Positions 1-10,997 are shown, counted from the stretch's first letter. The stretch: DNA of 64,000 nt from Marinobacter salicampi (GCF_011074795.1 NZ_JAAMPF010000008.1:62001-126000); one strand, 5' to 3'. The notes: generated by a model from the sequence alone, not told the origin. Numbers and translations are program-made.

Positions 1-586
1 CCAGGGTCATCTGGCCCAGCTCTTCATTGAATGCAGTGGTGCCCGAAGGGCTGGTAACAATCCACTTGGCCAGAATATAGTTCATGATGGACGAGAACAG
101 AAAAGTACCCGCGAACAGATAGCTGGCTTTCAGCAGGCGGGCCTCGAACACGTCCTCTGTGCCCCTCTCCACCAGCGTGCGATGGATCTTGTCCACATCG
201 AGGACCGCTGGATTGTAAAGTAGCGTCCTTACCAGCGGATACTTGGTCCGGGTTGAAGCGAGCACGGCCAGACCAATGACCGCTGGCACGGCAGCCTCCT
301 TGATCGCGAGCCACTGGGCATCCAGCGCCAGCAGGCCGATGCCTCCGGTCAGGCCAACGCTGATAACCCCGAGCACGGCGATAAAGTTGTATTTGCGGTA
401 TTTGATCAGTTCAAACAGCCCCCAGCCCAAAGGAAAGGCCAGACCGATGAGCAGTGCCCAGGTTGCACCAAGGTAGTCGTTACCACTGAGCTTCATGAGG
501 ATTACTGACGGGATGATGATACTGACCAGCAAGTCCACCCAAGGCCGGGGCTTGTGGGTAGGTATTTCGGTATTACTCGTGGACAT
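1..586 (-). CDS. VC0807-family membrane protein, 3' end beyond window
   Basis: Reading from the ATG at 586 gives an open frame that runs off the left edge with no stop, at least 195 residues. It starts MSTSNTEIPTHKPRPWVDLL and has four or more hydrophobic helices (about residues 18-33, 42-60, 68-87 and 98-112, then another near 155-175). The layout and wording match the VC0807 family of small integral membrane proteins, whose function is unknown. It lies downstream of nuoN on the same strand after a 162-bp gap, so it is probably a separate unit. I saw no convincing promoter in that gap, only a TATACT at about 656-661. The family call is from memory of the sequence type. Confidence 0.65.
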   Translation of the reverse strand, partial: MSTSNTEIPTHKPRPWVDLLVSIIIPSVILMKLSGNDYLGATWALLIGLAFPLGWGLFELIKYRKYNFIAVLGVISVGLTGGIGLLALDAQWLAIKEAAVPAVIGLAVLASTRTKYPLVRTLLYNPAVLDVDKIHRTLVERGTEDVFEARLLKASYLFAGTFLFSSIMNYILAKWIVTSPSGTTAFNEELGQMTL

Positions 587-748
587 AGGCAACCTGCAGT
601 AGGGCCGGGACACCAAGTCTGGTGAAGATTACCCGGGCAATGAAACGAGGGGTTAGTATACGACGAAGCCAACCGGCACTATAACCCCGAGGTTCAATCT
701 ATAAGCCTATACTCCCCGGCTCTCCCAACCTGTCCTTAAAACTGGCCC

Positions 749-2182
749 TCACAGCCCGGCGGTCCAGTTTATAAGCGGCGTTGGGTAAAGCCCAAGCACC
801 ACCACCAGGAACGCGAGGCCGATAACCACCAGACCGCCGGCCTGCAGGCCCCAGTTCGGAGTAGCGTCCCGATGCCGCATACCCGGCTCAACCAGGAACA
901 GCGTGACCATAACCCGGAGGTAGTAAAACAGACCAATGGCGCTGGCCGCGATTATCCCGCCCACCAGCCACCAGCGGGCGCCTTCCACCGCCAGGGCAAG
1001 AATATAGAACTTGCCGATGAAACCGGCGGTAAAGGGAATCCCGGCAAGGGAGAGCATACTCACAGTGAGAACGGCTGATAGATAGGGCCGGCGCCAGAAC
1101 AGCCCCCGATAATTATGGAGCGCGGCGGCGTCCTCTCCCTGGTAGGGGCTCGACACCAGGGTAACGACCCCGAAAGCTGCGAGGGTGGCGACCAGATAAG
1201 TCACCAGATAGACCCCGGCGGTTTCTACTGCCAGGTTACTGGTGACCACCAGGGATACCAGCAGATAGCCGAAATGGGCAATGGACGAATAACCCAGCAG
1301 CCGCTTGAGGTTTGACTGTTGCAGGGCCAGGAGATTGCCGACCAGCATGGTCACCAGCGCCAGCACCGCCAGGAGCTCGCGAATCCAGTCGCCCTGGAAC
1401 GCCGGCGCTGATATCACCAGCCTGAGCAGTACTACAAACACGGCAAGCTTGCTGACCGATGCCAGGAACAGGGTGGCCGGCCCCGGGCCGCCCTCATAGA
1501 CATCCGGCGTCCAGAGGTGAAACGGCACGATCGATAGCTTGAAGCCAAGACCCACCAGCATCATGACGGTTCCAGTCAGCCCGATGATGCCGCCTTCGAC
1601 GCCAAAGCCGGCGGCTGCCAGTCCTGGAAGATCCAGTCTCCCGGTCTGGGCATAGAGAAAGGCCATGCCAAAGAGCAGAAACGCCGTGCCCGCCGCCGAA
1701 AGCACCAGGTATTTGACCCCCGCCTCAAGGGAGCGGCGCTCCCTGAAACTGTAAGCCAGCATGCCATAGAGGGGCATCGACAGTAGTTCCAGGCCAAAGA
1801 ACAGGGTCGCCAGGTGGCGGCTGGCGACCAGCACCATGGCACCTGCGGTTGCCGTCAGTAGCAGAAGGTAGAACTCTTCCTTTGGACCCTTATAGCCTTC
1901 GAGGTAGGCGTGGGCCATAGTGCCACAGGCCAGGCTCGAAACCAGGATCAGCACCCAGGAAAACAGCGTTAACGAGTCAATGGTCAGCAGCGGTGTGTCG
2001 ACGGGCTCGTTGCCCAGCGCAAAGATGACAAGGATCAGTGCCAGATTAAGCCCGATGGCCGTGCCCAGAGCGCTCCCGCCGTGGTTGCGGCGCCAGGCAA
2101 TCCCCAACATGACGGCGATGGCCGATGCGCTGATCAGGATCACCGGCAGCAGGGCCTGCAGATGGCTGAGGGTTAGAGTCAT
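749..2182 (-). CDS. nuoN: NADH-quinone oxidoreductase subunit N
   Basis: One of the three antiporter-like proton-pumping subunits in the membrane arm of respiratory complex I. The 477-residue protein is hydrophobic throughout (about 14 helices). It carries the conserved TM5 glutamate in FFGLELLSMPLYGM (near residue 125) and a central conserved lysine region (GLGFKLSIVPFHLWTPDVYEG) typical of NuoN. Its start overlaps the end of nuoM by 4 bp (ATGA), so the two are probably translationally coupled. It is the last gene of the nuo operon. Length and order match the family. Confidence 0.97.
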   Translation of the reverse strand: MTLTLSHLQALLPVILISASAIAVMLGIAWRRNHGGSALGTAIGLNLALILVIFALGNEPVDTPLLTIDSLTLFSWVLILVSSLACGTMAHAYLEGYKGPKEEFYLLLLTATAGAMVLVASRHLATLFFGLELLSMPLYGMLAYSFRERRSLEAGVKYLVLSAAGTAFLLFGMAFLYAQTGRLDLPGLAAAGFGVEGGIIGLTGTVMMLVGLGFKLSIVPFHLWTPDVYEGGPGPATLFLASVSKLAVFVVLLRLVISAPAFQGDWIRELLAVLALVTMLVGNLLALQQSNLKRLLGYSSIAHFGYLLVSLVVTSNLAVETAGVYLVTYLVATLAAFGVVTLVSSPYQGEDAAALHNYRGLFWRRPYLSAVLTVSMLSLAGIPFTAGFIGKFYILALAVEGARWWLVGGIIAASAIGLFYYLRVMVTLFLVEPGMRHRDATPNWGLQAGGLVVIGLAFLVVVLGLYPTPLINWTAGL

Positions 2183-3720
2183 GGACTATCCTCCCCGCCA
2201 AGGCTGTCCGCTGGCGGACCGGCTTCCAGGAAGAGCACCTCGACCTGGGCCATTACACTGCCGGTGGTATCCAGCAGGGGTTGAGGATAAAGGCCGAAGA
2301 ACAGCACCAGTGCCAGAATGCTCAGCATCATGCCGTATTCACGCCGGTCCAGCCCCGCCAGCGGCTCCGAAGCCTGGCTGGGTCCGTAGTGAACCCGCTG
2401 CATCAGTATCAGCGAATAGATGGCGGCCAGCACCAGGCCGCCGCTGGCAATCACCACCACCACTGGAGCAACGGGGAAAGTGCCGAACAGAATCATGAAC
2501 TCGCCAACAAAGTTGGCGGTCCCCGGCATGCCCAGGGAGGCAACCACAAAGCACAGGGTAAAGCCGGGCAGGCTGCCCAGGCGCCCCCAGAGCCCACCCA
2601 TCAGACGCATGTCCCGGGTATGCAGCCTTTCGTACAGCTGTCCGCTGAGAATGAACAGGCCGGCGGAGGAGAAGGCATGGGCCAGCATCAACACCACGGC
2701 GCCCTGTAGCGCAAGCTCTGAGCCCGAGTAGATGGCAATCAGCACAAAACCCATGTGGGAAATACTGGTGTAGGCAATCAGGCGCTTGATGTCATGTTGA
2801 CCGCAGGCCAGGACCGCACCATAGAAAATACCCACCAGGCCGAGCGTCATGGCTATGGGCGCAAATTCAGCGGACGCCTCCGGAAAGAACGGCAGTGCAA
2901 AGCGCAGCATCCCGTAGGCTGCGGTCTTGAGAAGTATGCCGGCAAGATCCACGCTGCCGGCGGTGGGCGCCTGGGCGTGGGCATCCGGCAGCCAGCCGTG
3001 GAGCGGGACCACAGGGAGTTTGACCGCAAACGCGATGAAAAAGCCCAGCATCAGCCAGGTCGATGCAGTTTCAGAAAGCTCGGTCTGGCGAAGGGCTTCA
3101 TAGGCGAAGGACCAGTTGCCGGTATTGGCCTGGTTGATAAAGGCCAGCGCCAGAATGGCCGCCAGCATCAGCAGCCCGCTGGCCTGGGTATAGATAAAGA
3201 ACTTGGTCGCGGCGCGGATACGGGTCTTACCTTCCGACCCGCTGTGACCCCACAGCGCTATCAGAAAATACATGGGCACCAGCATCATTTCCCAGAACAC
3301 GAAGAACAGGAACAGATCCAGGGCCAGGAAGACACCCACGACACCGCCAAGGATCCATAGCAGGTTCAGGTGAAAGAAGCCGACCCGACGCACGATTTCC
3401 TGCCAGGAGCAAAGCACCGCCAGCACCCCCAGAAATCCGGTCAGAGCGATGAGCACAAGCGACAGGCCGTCCAACGCCAGATGAATCTCGATCCCAAAGC
3501 GGGGTATCCAGGGCACGCGCCATTCGTAAGCCCATTGCCCGGGCTCGGTCACGGTCGTCAGGGTAAAGTCACCCACCCACCATAGCCCCAGACTGATGAC
3601 CAGTACAAAGGCCATGGTTGCCAGGGCAATCCAGCGAGGAGCCTGGGGCCCCCAGCGCTCTGCCTGCCAGCACAGCAGCCCCCCCAGAAAGGGGATGAGG
3701 ATCAGCCACACCAGTATCAT
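2179..3720 (-). CDS. nuoM: NADH-quinone oxidoreductase subunit M
   Basis: Antiporter-like proton-pumping subunit of complex I, 513 residues from the start chosen here. Two ATGs lie 6 bp apart (3726 and 3720). The GGAGG at about 3727-3731 abuts the first and sits 6 nt before the second. The protein from 3720 begins MILVWLILIPFLGG, which lines up with the known E. coli NuoM N-terminus, so 3720 is preferred. FWEMMLVPMYFLIALWG (TM5 Glu) and the PLHGWLPDAHAQAPTAGSV loop are diagnostic. It follows nuoL after an unusual gap of about 110 bp and overlaps nuoN by 4 bp. Confidence 0.97.
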   Translation of the reverse strand: MILVWLILIPFLGGLLCWQAERWGPQAPRWIALATMAFVLVISLGLWWVGDFTLTTVTEPGQWAYEWRVPWIPRFGIEIHLALDGLSLVLIALTGFLGVLAVLCSWQEIVRRVGFFHLNLLWILGGVVGVFLALDLFLFFVFWEMMLVPMYFLIALWGHSGSEGKTRIRAATKFFIYTQASGLLMLAAILALAFINQANTGNWSFAYEALRQTELSETASTWLMLGFFIAFAVKLPVVPLHGWLPDAHAQAPTAGSVDLAGILLKTAAYGMLRFALPFFPEASAEFAPIAMTLGLVGIFYGAVLACGQHDIKRLIAYTSISHMGFVLIAIYSGSELALQGAVVLMLAHAFSSAGLFILSGQLYERLHTRDMRLMGGLWGRLGSLPGFTLCFVVASLGMPGTANFVGEFMILFGTFPVAPVVVVIASGGLVLAAIYSLILMQRVHYGPSQASEPLAGLDRREYGMMLSILALVLFFGLYPQPLLDTTGSVMAQVEVLFLEAGPPADSLGGEDSP

Positions 3721-3785
3721 GGGCATCCTCCGTCAATGCAGGAGAGGCTGCCGGGTTGTCCCGGCGTCCGATGTCGGGCGGTCAT
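3717..3785 (-). other. possible 22-codon ORF in the nuoL-nuoM gap
   Basis: The nuoL-nuoM gap holds a short frame starting ATG at 3785 and coding for MTARHRTPGQPGSLSCIDGG plus two residues. Its TGA stop overlaps the nuoM ATG as ATGA. An AGGA lies about 10 nt before its ATG, and a small GC hairpin (GCCGGG-ACAA-CCCGGC) lies inside it. It may couple translation across the gap or be chance, as nothing else supports it as a gene. Confidence 0.2.
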
Positions 3786-3829
3786 GGAGATTGCATCCTT
3801 ATACGTGGGTCTGTTGCAGAGATGTCTCG

Positions 3830-5701
3830 TCATGGGCCCACCCCCCAGGTAAAGGCGAGTGTGGCAAGAATCAGCACGGTGCCCAGGGCCATGGCGCTGG
3901 CATAGTGCCTTATACGGCCATTCTGTGTTCGGCTGAGGCCCGCATTCAGAACGACCGCCAGGGCAGCGGGAAGCCTGACGACGGCATCAATAAGGTCGTT
4001 GCGCAGCCAGCGGACCAGTGTGCGGAAAGGCATGACCAGCGTCGCCGCGAAGAGTGAATCGAAATACCAGGACCGGTGCCAAAGCGCCCAAAGGTGCAGG
4101 CCGGCTCCCTCCTGGGTATGGCGCTCAAGCCACTGACGGCGCTTCAGGAAAAGCCAGAGGGCGATACCGAGTCCGATCAGGACCACCGCGCTGGCCACAA
4201 GCTCCAGGGCTGTATGACCCGCGTCACTGCCTTCACCGGGGCCTGCCGGTAGGACTCCGCCGAGCCCCGGGTAAACCCACGCCCCCAGCAGGGTCGACAG
4301 CAGAGCCAGCACTATCAGAGGCAGGTTATGGGCCAGGCCCCGGCCGGCGTGGGCAGTTCGTGCCTTGTCACTGCCTGGCTGGCCATGGAAAGTGCCAATG
4401 ATCAGACGAACCGTATAAAGAGCGGTCAGGAAGGCCCCGAGCAGCCCGGCAATAACCAGCCCGTGGCGGTCCGCGGCCAAGGCCTGCCACAGAATCTCAT
4501 CTTTGCTGTAGAAGCCAGCGCTGACCAATGGCAGGGCCACCAGCGCGGCACCGCCAATCACAAAGCCGCCATAAGCCAGTGGCAGCCGTCGCCAGAGGCC
4601 GCCCAGGCGTTTCATGTCCTGCTCGTGGTGGCAGCTCACGATGACAGCGCCGGCGGACAGGAACAGTAGGGCCTTGAAGAAGGCGTGGGTGACCAGATGA
4701 AAGATGGCAGCATCATAGGCTCCGACGCCCAGGGCGAGGAACATATAGCCAATCTGGCTCATGGTGGAATAGGCCAGCACTCGCTTGATGTCGGTTTGTG
4801 CGAGAGCGGCGAAGCCCGCCAGCAGCAGCGAGGCGGCGCCAATGATGCCAACTAGCAAGAGCACGTCTGGCGCCAGTTCGAACACGCCGTGCATGCGGGC
4901 GATCAGGTAGACCCCGGCGGTAACCATGGTGGCGGCGTGAATCAGGGCAGAGACCGGCGTGGGGCCTGCCATGGCATCGGGCAGCCAGGTATGAAGCGGC
5001 ACCTGGGCGGATTTGCCAATGGCCCCGCCGAGGATCAGTAATGCTGCCAATTCAGCATTGGTGCTGCCCTGCTGCCAGACCTCAGGAGCTGTGGCAAGAA
5101 TCTCCTGGATATTGAGGGTTCCCATGTCCCGGAACAGCAGGAACAGGCCAATGGCCAGAAAGACATCCCCTATGCGGGTAACCAGAAAAGCCTTGAACGC
5201 GGCTCGGCCATTGGCGCTGTTCTGGTAGTAGTAACCGATCAACAGGTAACTGCAGAGCCCTACCCCTTCCCAGCCGAGGAAAAGCAGCAGCAGGTTGTCC
5301 CCGAGTACCAGCAGCAGCATGCTGAACACAAACAGGTTCATGTAAGCAAAAAAGCGGGTACTGCCGGCGTCCCCTTCCAGGTACCAGCCGGCAAACAGGT
5401 GAATCAGAAAGCCCACCCAGGTTATAACCGCCATCATCACCAGCGCCAGCCCATCCGCCGCCAGGCCCATGGTGGGTTCAAAGTCACCGACGCGAATCCA
5501 GGTCCACAGGGTAAGGTTGACGGCCTCCCCGTTTCCCACGGTGAAGCCGTAAAGCACCAGCGCTGTAACCAGGGCCGCCAGGCCTATACTGACAGTTCCT
5601 ACCCAGGCGCTGGCCCGGGGCCCCAGGCGCCCCCCCGAAAAGGCCAGGATGAGCGTGCCCGCCAGGGGTAACAGGAAACTCAGCGGTAGTAACTGGGTCA
5701 T
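3830..5701 (-). CDS. nuoL: NADH-quinone oxidoreductase subunit L
   Basis: The largest antiporter-like subunit, at the distal end of the complex I membrane arm; 623 residues. It shows FLGWEGVGLCSYLLIGYYYQ (functional TM5 Glu near residue 145), PLHTWLPDAMAGPTPVSALI and the lysine-bearing QTDIKRVLAYSTMSQIGYM helix, all NuoL hallmarks. The C-terminal part (about 510-623) corresponds to the long lateral helix and last TM. A GGAG lies 5 nt before the ATG. nuoK lies 24 bp upstream. The gap downstream to nuoM (about 110 bp) is wide for this operon. Confidence 0.97.
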   Translation of the reverse strand: MTQLLPLSFLLPLAGTLILAFSGGRLGPRASAWVGTVSIGLAALVTALVLYGFTVGNGEAVNLTLWTWIRVGDFEPTMGLAADGLALVMMAVITWVGFLIHLFAGWYLEGDAGSTRFFAYMNLFVFSMLLLVLGDNLLLLFLGWEGVGLCSYLLIGYYYQNSANGRAAFKAFLVTRIGDVFLAIGLFLLFRDMGTLNIQEILATAPEVWQQGSTNAELAALLILGGAIGKSAQVPLHTWLPDAMAGPTPVSALIHAATMVTAGVYLIARMHGVFELAPDVLLLVGIIGAASLLLAGFAALAQTDIKRVLAYSTMSQIGYMFLALGVGAYDAAIFHLVTHAFFKALLFLSAGAVIVSCHHEQDMKRLGGLWRRLPLAYGGFVIGGAALVALPLVSAGFYSKDEILWQALAADRHGLVIAGLLGAFLTALYTVRLIIGTFHGQPGSDKARTAHAGRGLAHNLPLIVLALLSTLLGAWVYPGLGGVLPAGPGEGSDAGHTALELVASAVVLIGLGIALWLFLKRRQWLERHTQEGAGLHLWALWHRSWYFDSLFAATLVMPFRTLVRWLRNDLIDAVVRLPAALAVVLNAGLSRTQNGRIRHYASAMALGTVLILATLAFTWGVGP

Positions 5702-5725
5702 GGGAGCTCCGTCATCATGGTTCCG

Positions 5726-6034
5726 TTATCCTCGCATCCGACTGGCGGCATCGATATCCAGGGTCTTGAACCGGCGTTGCAGCTGAATCAACAGGGCAAG
5801 CCCGACGCTGGCCTCCGCCGCCGCCAGAGTGATTACCAGCAGGAACATGGCCTGGCCCTCGGGCTGGCCCCAGGCGGTACCGGCAACGATGAAGGCAAGG
5901 CCGGCGGCGTTCAGCATGATCTCCAGGCTCATCAGCACGAACAGCATGTTGCGTCGAATCATCAGCCCCGCCAGACCCAGAACAAACAGGGTAGCCGCCA
6001 GTATCAGCCCGTGCTCCATGGGTATGCCGTTCAT
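5726..6034 (-). CDS. nuoK: NADH-quinone oxidoreductase subunit K
   Basis: Small three-helix membrane subunit of complex I (102 residues, usual 100-110), homologous to MrpC. The conserved acidic residues of the proton path are visible in [16 protein letters not shown] (TM2 Glu near 37) and [15 protein letters not shown] (TM3 Glu near 73). Its ATG overlaps the nuoJ stop by 4 bp, so it is translationally coupled to nuoJ. Confidence 0.97.
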   Translation of the reverse strand: MNGIPMEHGLILAATLFVLGLAGLMIRRNMLFVLMSLEIMLNAAGLAFIVAGTAWGQPEGQAMFLLVITLAAAEASVGLALLIQLQRRFKTLDIDAASRMRG

Positions 6035-6573
6035 GACCGCCCTCCGTTTTCGCTGATTTTCGAGCCGGTCTGGGCCTTCGCTGACGTTACCTTACCCACG
6101 TGGGAGGCGGTGACCAGCGCCGCCAGAAGCAGCATGGCGGCCAGTTCCACCACCATCAGCCAGGGCCCGAACAGAATCAGGGCTACAGCCTTGGCGGTCA
6201 GGAGCTCACCGGCAATTACCCGGCCCGGCTCGTCACCCATCAGGCCGGCAAGCAGCAGACCCAGCAGTACAGTCGCCAGTACCGAGGGTCCGATCCAGGT
6301 TACGGGCCGCAGCCATTGCCGCTCCTGGGCCTGGGCGTCGCGGCCCAGGTTAAGCATCATCACCACGAACACAAACAGCACCATGATGGCGCCGGCGTAG
6401 ACGATGATTTCCAGCACCCCGGCAAAGGGCGCCCCCAGGGCGAAGAACACCATGGCCACCGCAATCAGGGAGATGATCAGGTAAAGCACCGCATGGGCCG
6501 GGCTGGTGCCGGTAATAACGCCCAGAGTCGCCAGTACCGCCACCAGGCCGCTGATGTAGAAAGCGATTTCCAT
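6031..6573 (-). CDS. nuoJ: NADH-quinone oxidoreductase subunit J
   Basis: Complex I membrane subunit with five predicted helices (180 residues, usual 165-185). The signature TM3 region [22 protein letters not shown], containing the pi-bulge helix involved in coupling, is present near residues 53-74. It lies 82 bp downstream of nuoI and overlaps nuoK by 4 bp. Confidence 0.96.
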   Translation of the reverse strand: MEIAFYISGLVAVLATLGVITGTSPAHAVLYLIISLIAVAMVFFALGAPFAGVLEIIVYAGAIMVLFVFVVMMLNLGRDAQAQERQWLRPVTWIGPSVLATVLLGLLLAGLMGDEPGRVIAGELLTAKAVALILFGPWLMVVELAAMLLLAALVTASHVGKVTSAKAQTGSKISENGGRS

Positions 6574-6655
6574 AACACGATTCCTTCGTCGGTTGTCGCC
6601 TGTTCAGGCCCTCTGCCCTGTGCGGCCCTTTTAAGGGCGATGTTAAAGGCAGAGC

Positions 6656-7195
6656 CTAGGGCAACAGGGTCTTGACGTCTTTGGGCTCCTGCTCGTTCTG
6701 GGCCCTGCCCTTGTCCTTGCCACCAATAGCCATACCGGCCACTTTGTAAAAGTGATAGTCATGATCCTTGCCGGGCCCGTTGATCAGCAGGTCCTCTTTT
6801 TCGTAGACCAGTTCCTGGCGCCGGTATTCACTCATTTCGAAATCCGGTGTCAGCTGAATAGCCGACGTTGGGCAGGCCTCCTCGCACATGCCGCAGTAGA
6901 TGCAGCGGGAAAAATTGATGCGGAAGAACTCCGGATACCAGCGGCCGTCTTCCTGCTCGCCTTTTTGCAGCGAAATGCAGTCCACCGGACAGGCGACCGC
7001 GCACAGATTGCAGGCCACACAACGCTCCTCGCCGTCCGGGTCCCGGGTCAGGATAATCCGGCCCCGGTAGCGGGGCGGCAGGTAGACTTCCTCGTCCGGG
7101 TAGTTGACGGTTTCCCGTTTGCGAAAGCTGTGCATGAACACCAGCCCCATGGTGCGTAATTGGGACCAGGTGCCGGTTATCAGCCACTTGAGCAT
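6656..7195 (-). CDS. nuoI: NADH-quinone oxidoreductase subunit I (2x[4Fe-4S])
   Basis: Peripheral ferredoxin-like subunit that carries clusters N6a and N6b and passes electrons from NuoG towards NuoB. Both [4Fe-4S] motifs are intact: [14 protein letters not shown] and [12 protein letters not shown]. The protein has 179 residues, as in E. coli. An amphipathic N-terminus ([20 protein letters not shown]) fits docking to the membrane arm. It sits between nuoH and nuoJ in standard order. Confidence 0.98.
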   Translation of the reverse strand: MLKWLITGTWSQLRTMGLVFMHSFRKRETVNYPDEEVYLPPRYRGRIILTRDPDGEERCVACNLCAVACPVDCISLQKGEQEDGRWYPEFFRINFSRCIYCGMCEEACPTSAIQLTPDFEMSEYRRQELVYEKEDLLINGPGKDHDYHFYKVAGMAIGGKDKGRAQNEQEPKDVKTLLP

Positions 7196-7241
7196 AGTGT
7201 CCTCCTCCAGTTCAGTGCCCTTGCCCCGCCCATCGCTTGTC

Positions 7242-8219
7242 TCAGCCCGGAACGAGCAACACCACCGCCCCGGTCACCAACAGGTTCACCAGGGTCAGTG
7301 GCAGGCAGACTTTCCATCCGAAGCTCATGACGCGGTCGTAGCGAGGCCGCGGTAACGAGCCCCTAAGCAATATGAAGAAGATCAGGAAAAACCCGGTTTT
7401 GAGGGCAAACCAGACCACGGGCGGCAGCCAGGGACCGTGCCAGCCGCCAAAGAACAGGGTCACGATCAGCGCCGATACCAGCACCATGCCCACGTACTCA
7501 CCGATAAAGAACATGCCGAACTTCATGCTGGAATATTCCACATGGTAGCCATCGGCCAGTTCCTGCTCGGCTTCCGGCTGGTCGAAAGGATGCCGGTGGG
7601 TAACTGCGATGCCCGCGATAAGGAACGTACAGAAGCCAAAGAACTGCGGCACGATGAACCACAGGTCAGCCTGGGCGTTGACGATCTCGCGCATGTTGAA
7701 CGAGCCGGTGATGGCCACCACGCCCATGAGCGCCAGGCCCATGAACACCTCATAGGACAGGGTCTGGGCGGACGCCCGCATGGCGCCGATCAGGGCGTAC
7801 TTGTTGCCGCTGGCCCAGCCCCCGAAGAGCACCGCGTAGACGTTGATACCGGCCATGGCGAAAAAGAACAGCAAGCCGATATGAAGATCTGCGATACCCC
7901 AGCCGGGGGTGATGGGAATAATAATGAACGACAGCAGCAGGGAGGCCATGGCGATGGCCGGCGACAATACAAACAGGGTGCGATCGGCGAACGGAGGTAT
8001 CCAGTCCTCCTTGAAGAAGATCTTGATCATGTCGGCGACCAGCTGCAGAGAGCCAAAGGGCCCCACCCGGTTGGGGCCGTAGCGGTCCTGCCAGAGGCCC
8101 AGCAGTCGGCGCTCAATCACGGTAAGCACGGCCCCGAGCAGGACAGCGCCCAGCAGGATGACCAGGGCCTGACCCATAGCCAGCAGGTTGGCTTGCCACT
8201 GGGGCGTCAACCATTCCAT
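7242..8219 (-). CDS. nuoH: NADH-quinone oxidoreductase subunit H
   Basis: Membrane subunit at the junction of the complex I arms, forming much of the quinone chamber; 325 residues, about 8 helices. Visible family features are the [21 protein letters not shown] loop near residue 42 and the acidic quinone-site loop [20 protein letters not shown]. Its start lies inside the 3' end of nuoG (13-bp overlap). Confidence 0.97.
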   Translation of the reverse strand: MEWLTPQWQANLLAMGQALVILLGAVLLGAVLTVIERRLLGLWQDRYGPNRVGPFGSLQLVADMIKIFFKEDWIPPFADRTLFVLSPAIAMASLLLSFIIIPITPGWGIADLHIGLLFFFAMAGINVYAVLFGGWASGNKYALIGAMRASAQTLSYEVFMGLALMGVVAITGSFNMREIVNAQADLWFIVPQFFGFCTFLIAGIAVTHRHPFDQPEAEQELADGYHVEYSSMKFGMFFIGEYVGMVLVSALIVTLFFGGWHGPWLPPVVWFALKTGFFLIFFILLRGSLPRPRYDRVMSFGWKVCLPLTLVNLLVTGAVVLLVPG

Positions 8220-10978
8220 GGGCGTGCCTCCCCGGCTCCGGCAGGCCTGTTATGCCGGTTGCCAGCCGGTACCAGCTCAACCATGAAACCGTTGGCCCAG
8301 CCCCCACCAATACCTCCAGACAGGCCAGCCAGACCATCGGGCCAGCCCGGGTCGACGTGAACCGGCAGGACCACTTCACCGACGTCCGCCGTGATCCCCA
8401 CAGGAAGGCCCTCACTGACCCCAAGCCGCTCGGCATCCCGTTCCGACAGTGTAAGGTGCGCCGGTTCAGCCCGTTCCTGCATCGGTTCCGCCCTGCTGGA
8501 GGTTTCGTCACCGCCAAACAGGCGGGCCATCATGACCAGCTGCCAGCGGTCCGGTTGGCGTTGGAATGCGTCCGGCAAGTTCCCGGCATAGTCATGGTGG
8601 CCCGGTATCAGGGGCATGACTTTGGCGCCTGGGTCTCCGCCCCTCAGGTGGCCGCCCACTTCGTCTGTGAACTTGTTCCAGGCCTGGGGCGAATTCCAGC
8701 CCGGGGCCCAGGCAAAAGGCACCTGCTGACGGGGCCGGCCGTGTCCACTGTAACCCTCCATGGAGAAGCTAAATGGCGTGTCCGGGTCCTGCAAGGGTCT
8801 GGGTTCGGCAACGGCCTGGTCAGCCCGCATGGAGGTCCTGCCGCTGTAACGGTGGGGTTCCCGGGCGAGGCGCAGGCCTTCGATGCGGAAGTTGGCACCG
8901 GGTGCAGCCTCAACTATGCCCGCGAGCATGGGGTGGGCTTCGGCGCACCCATGGGTGACGTCATCAAGGGTGATGTCTGACGCGGGTCTACGGTGCAGAC
9001 TGGCCCCCAGGGCGTGCAGCCAGCGCCAGCTTTCATGAATCCGCGATTGCGGCCGAATGTAGCGAGGGTCATAGACCTGGAAAAATCGTTGTGCCCGACC
9101 CTCAAGGTTGACCAGAGTACCGTCACCTTCGGCGAAACTGGCCGACGGCAGCGCCAGGTGGGCCCGGGCCAGAGTGCGGGTATATTGGTGGTCCAGAACC
9201 ACAAGGGTCTGGACCTTGGCCAGGGCCTGATCCACCCGGTCGCGGGGCGCCCGGTCATAAAGATCGTTCTCCACGACCACCACGGCATCTGCAGACTGCC
9301 CGGTAAGCTCATCCAGTGCCCACTCGAGACTGTGCCCGCCCATCAAAGCCAGGCCGGTGCTGTTGGCTTCCGGCCTGACCAGCATGAGCCCTCCTCGGGC
9401 TGCCCGCCGGGCCAGGGCGCGGGCGATATTGCCAGCGGCGTCCAGAACCGAGGTGGAACCCAGGGAAGCGCCACTGATTATCAGTGGTCGGCTGGCGGCT
9501 TTAAGGGCCTGGGCTATGGTCCGGGCGGCCTCGGCCATGTCACTGTCAAGGTCGTCTACCGCAGGGGCGGCCGGGTCTATGGCATGGGCAACCGCAAAGC
9601 CGAGCCGGGCAATGTCGTTCGGGGCCAGGGCATGGCGCCGGACGGCGACCGGATCAAGCCCGGTAGCTGACGGGTAAGCTATGAACAGGGGATGGAGCCG
9701 GTCCTGGCCGTGGGTTTTTACGGCGTCGGTGTTCCAGGTGGGGATGCCCAATTTGCTTGCCAGGTCATGACGCCGGGCTAGGGTCGCCTGGCGGACCGAC
9801 AGCCCGAGCCTGGCAGCGCTCTGGATCAGGTCTTCGCCCAGTACGAATATAGCATCGTGAGCCTCCACATCCCGCAACGATGGCGTGGGCAGGCCACAGG
9901 TACGGTTCAGCTCGGTCATCCGCTCAAGGCCGGCCTGCTCCGGGGCACTGATGCCGGTTGAGAAGTTGTCCGCCCCGACCAGCTCCCTTAACTGATGGTT
10001 GCTCTCAAGGCTGGCCCGTGGCGACCCAATGCCGATGATACGCCGGGCAGCCCGCAAGGCGGACCCGCCATGCCCGAGAGCGGCGTCCACATCCAGCTCG
10101 ACAGGGTCGTCCTTGCTCTGACTCCGCCAGGCTGGTACCCGGGGCCGGTCGGTCCGGTTAACATAGCCATAGCCGAAACGGCCGCGGTCACAGAGAAAGT
10201 GACCGTTCACTTCGCCATGGTAGCGGTTCTCTATGCGGCGGATTTCACCATAACGTTCGCCGGGGCTGATGTTGCAGCCCACAGAGCACTGGTGGCAGAT
10301 ACTGGGGGCGAATTGCAGATCCCACTTGCGGGTGTAGTGGTCAGAGTGGGTCTGGTCGGTGAAGACGCCCGTTGGGCAGACTTCGGTCAGATTGCCGGCG
10401 AATTCGTTCTCCAGCACGCCGTCCTGGTGGCGTCCGAAGTAAATGTTGTCGTTGGCACCAAAGGCTCCGAGATCCTCGCCGCCGGCGTATTCATTGTAGA
10501 ACCGGACACATCGGTAGCAGGTGATGCAGCGGTTCATTTCGTGGGCAATGAATGGGCCCAGATACTGGTTGCGGTGGGTGCGCTTGCGAAATCGGTAGCG
10601 GCGGCGGTCATGGCCGGTCATGACCGTCATGTCCTGAAGGTGACAATGGCCGCCTTCCTCACAGACCGGGCAGTCGTGGGGATGGTTGATCATCAGCCAT
10701 TCCACCACACTGGCGCGGAATTCCCGGGCCTCGTCATCCTCAATGGAGATACGGGTCCTGTCGGCGGCCGGGGTCATACAGGACATCACCAGCATGCCCT
10801 TGTCGTCGTCCTCATCCTTGTACTGGCGCACCGCGCACTGACGGCAGGCCCCGACGCTACCCATGGCCGGATGCCAGCAGAAGTACGGAATGTCGAGCCC
10901 CAGGGACAGGCAGGCCTGCAGCAGGTTGTCAGCGCCATTGACCTCGTAGGCCTTGCCATCCACGTGAATCGTCGCCAT
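8207..10978 (-). CDS. nuoG: NADH-quinone oxidoreductase subunit G
   Basis: The large iron-sulfur subunit of the complex I peripheral arm, 923 residues. The N-terminal [2Fe-2S] domain has [17 protein letters not shown]. Next come the His/Cys cluster region ([18 protein letters not shown]) and two ferredoxin-type Cys groups (CITCYRC and CPTGVF). The extra N7 cluster motif CHQCSVGC plus a later FLC is present, as in E. coli. The rest is a molybdopterin-oxidoreductase fold without cofactor. The frame stays open 50 codons upstream, but [13 protein letters not shown] at 10978 is the natural start. It lies 19 bp after nuoF. Confidence 0.96.
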   Translation of the reverse strand: MATIHVDGKAYEVNGADNLLQACLSLGLDIPYFCWHPAMGSVGACRQCAVRQYKDEDDDKGMLVMSCMTPAADRTRISIEDDEAREFRASVVEWLMINHPHDCPVCEEGGHCHLQDMTVMTGHDRRRYRFRKRTHRNQYLGPFIAHEMNRCITCYRCVRFYNEYAGGEDLGAFGANDNIYFGRHQDGVLENEFAGNLTEVCPTGVFTDQTHSDHYTRKWDLQFAPSICHQCSVGCNISPGERYGEIRRIENRYHGEVNGHFLCDRGRFGYGYVNRTDRPRVPAWRSQSKDDPVELDVDAALGHGGSALRAARRIIGIGSPRASLESNHQLRELVGADNFSTGISAPEQAGLERMTELNRTCGLPTPSLRDVEAHDAIFVLGEDLIQSAARLGLSVRQATLARRHDLASKLGIPTWNTDAVKTHGQDRLHPLFIAYPSATGLDPVAVRRHALAPNDIARLGFAVAHAIDPAAPAVDDLDSDMAEAARTIAQALKAASRPLIISGASLGSTSVLDAAGNIARALARRAARGGLMLVRPEANSTGLALMGGHSLEWALDELTGQSADAVVVVENDLYDRAPRDRVDQALAKVQTLVVLDHQYTRTLARAHLALPSASFAEGDGTLVNLEGRAQRFFQVYDPRYIRPQSRIHESWRWLHALGASLHRRPASDITLDDVTHGCAEAHPMLAGIVEAAPGANFRIEGLRLAREPHRYSGRTSMRADQAVAEPRPLQDPDTPFSFSMEGYSGHGRPRQQVPFAWAPGWNSPQAWNKFTDEVGGHLRGGDPGAKVMPLIPGHHDYAGNLPDAFQRQPDRWQLVMMARLFGGDETSSRAEPMQERAEPAHLTLSERDAERLGVSEGLPVGITADVGEVVLPVHVDPGWPDGLAGLSGGIGGGWANGFMVELVPAGNRHNRPAGAGEARPWNG

Positions 10979-10997
10979 GACCTCTCTCGCTCCTTGC

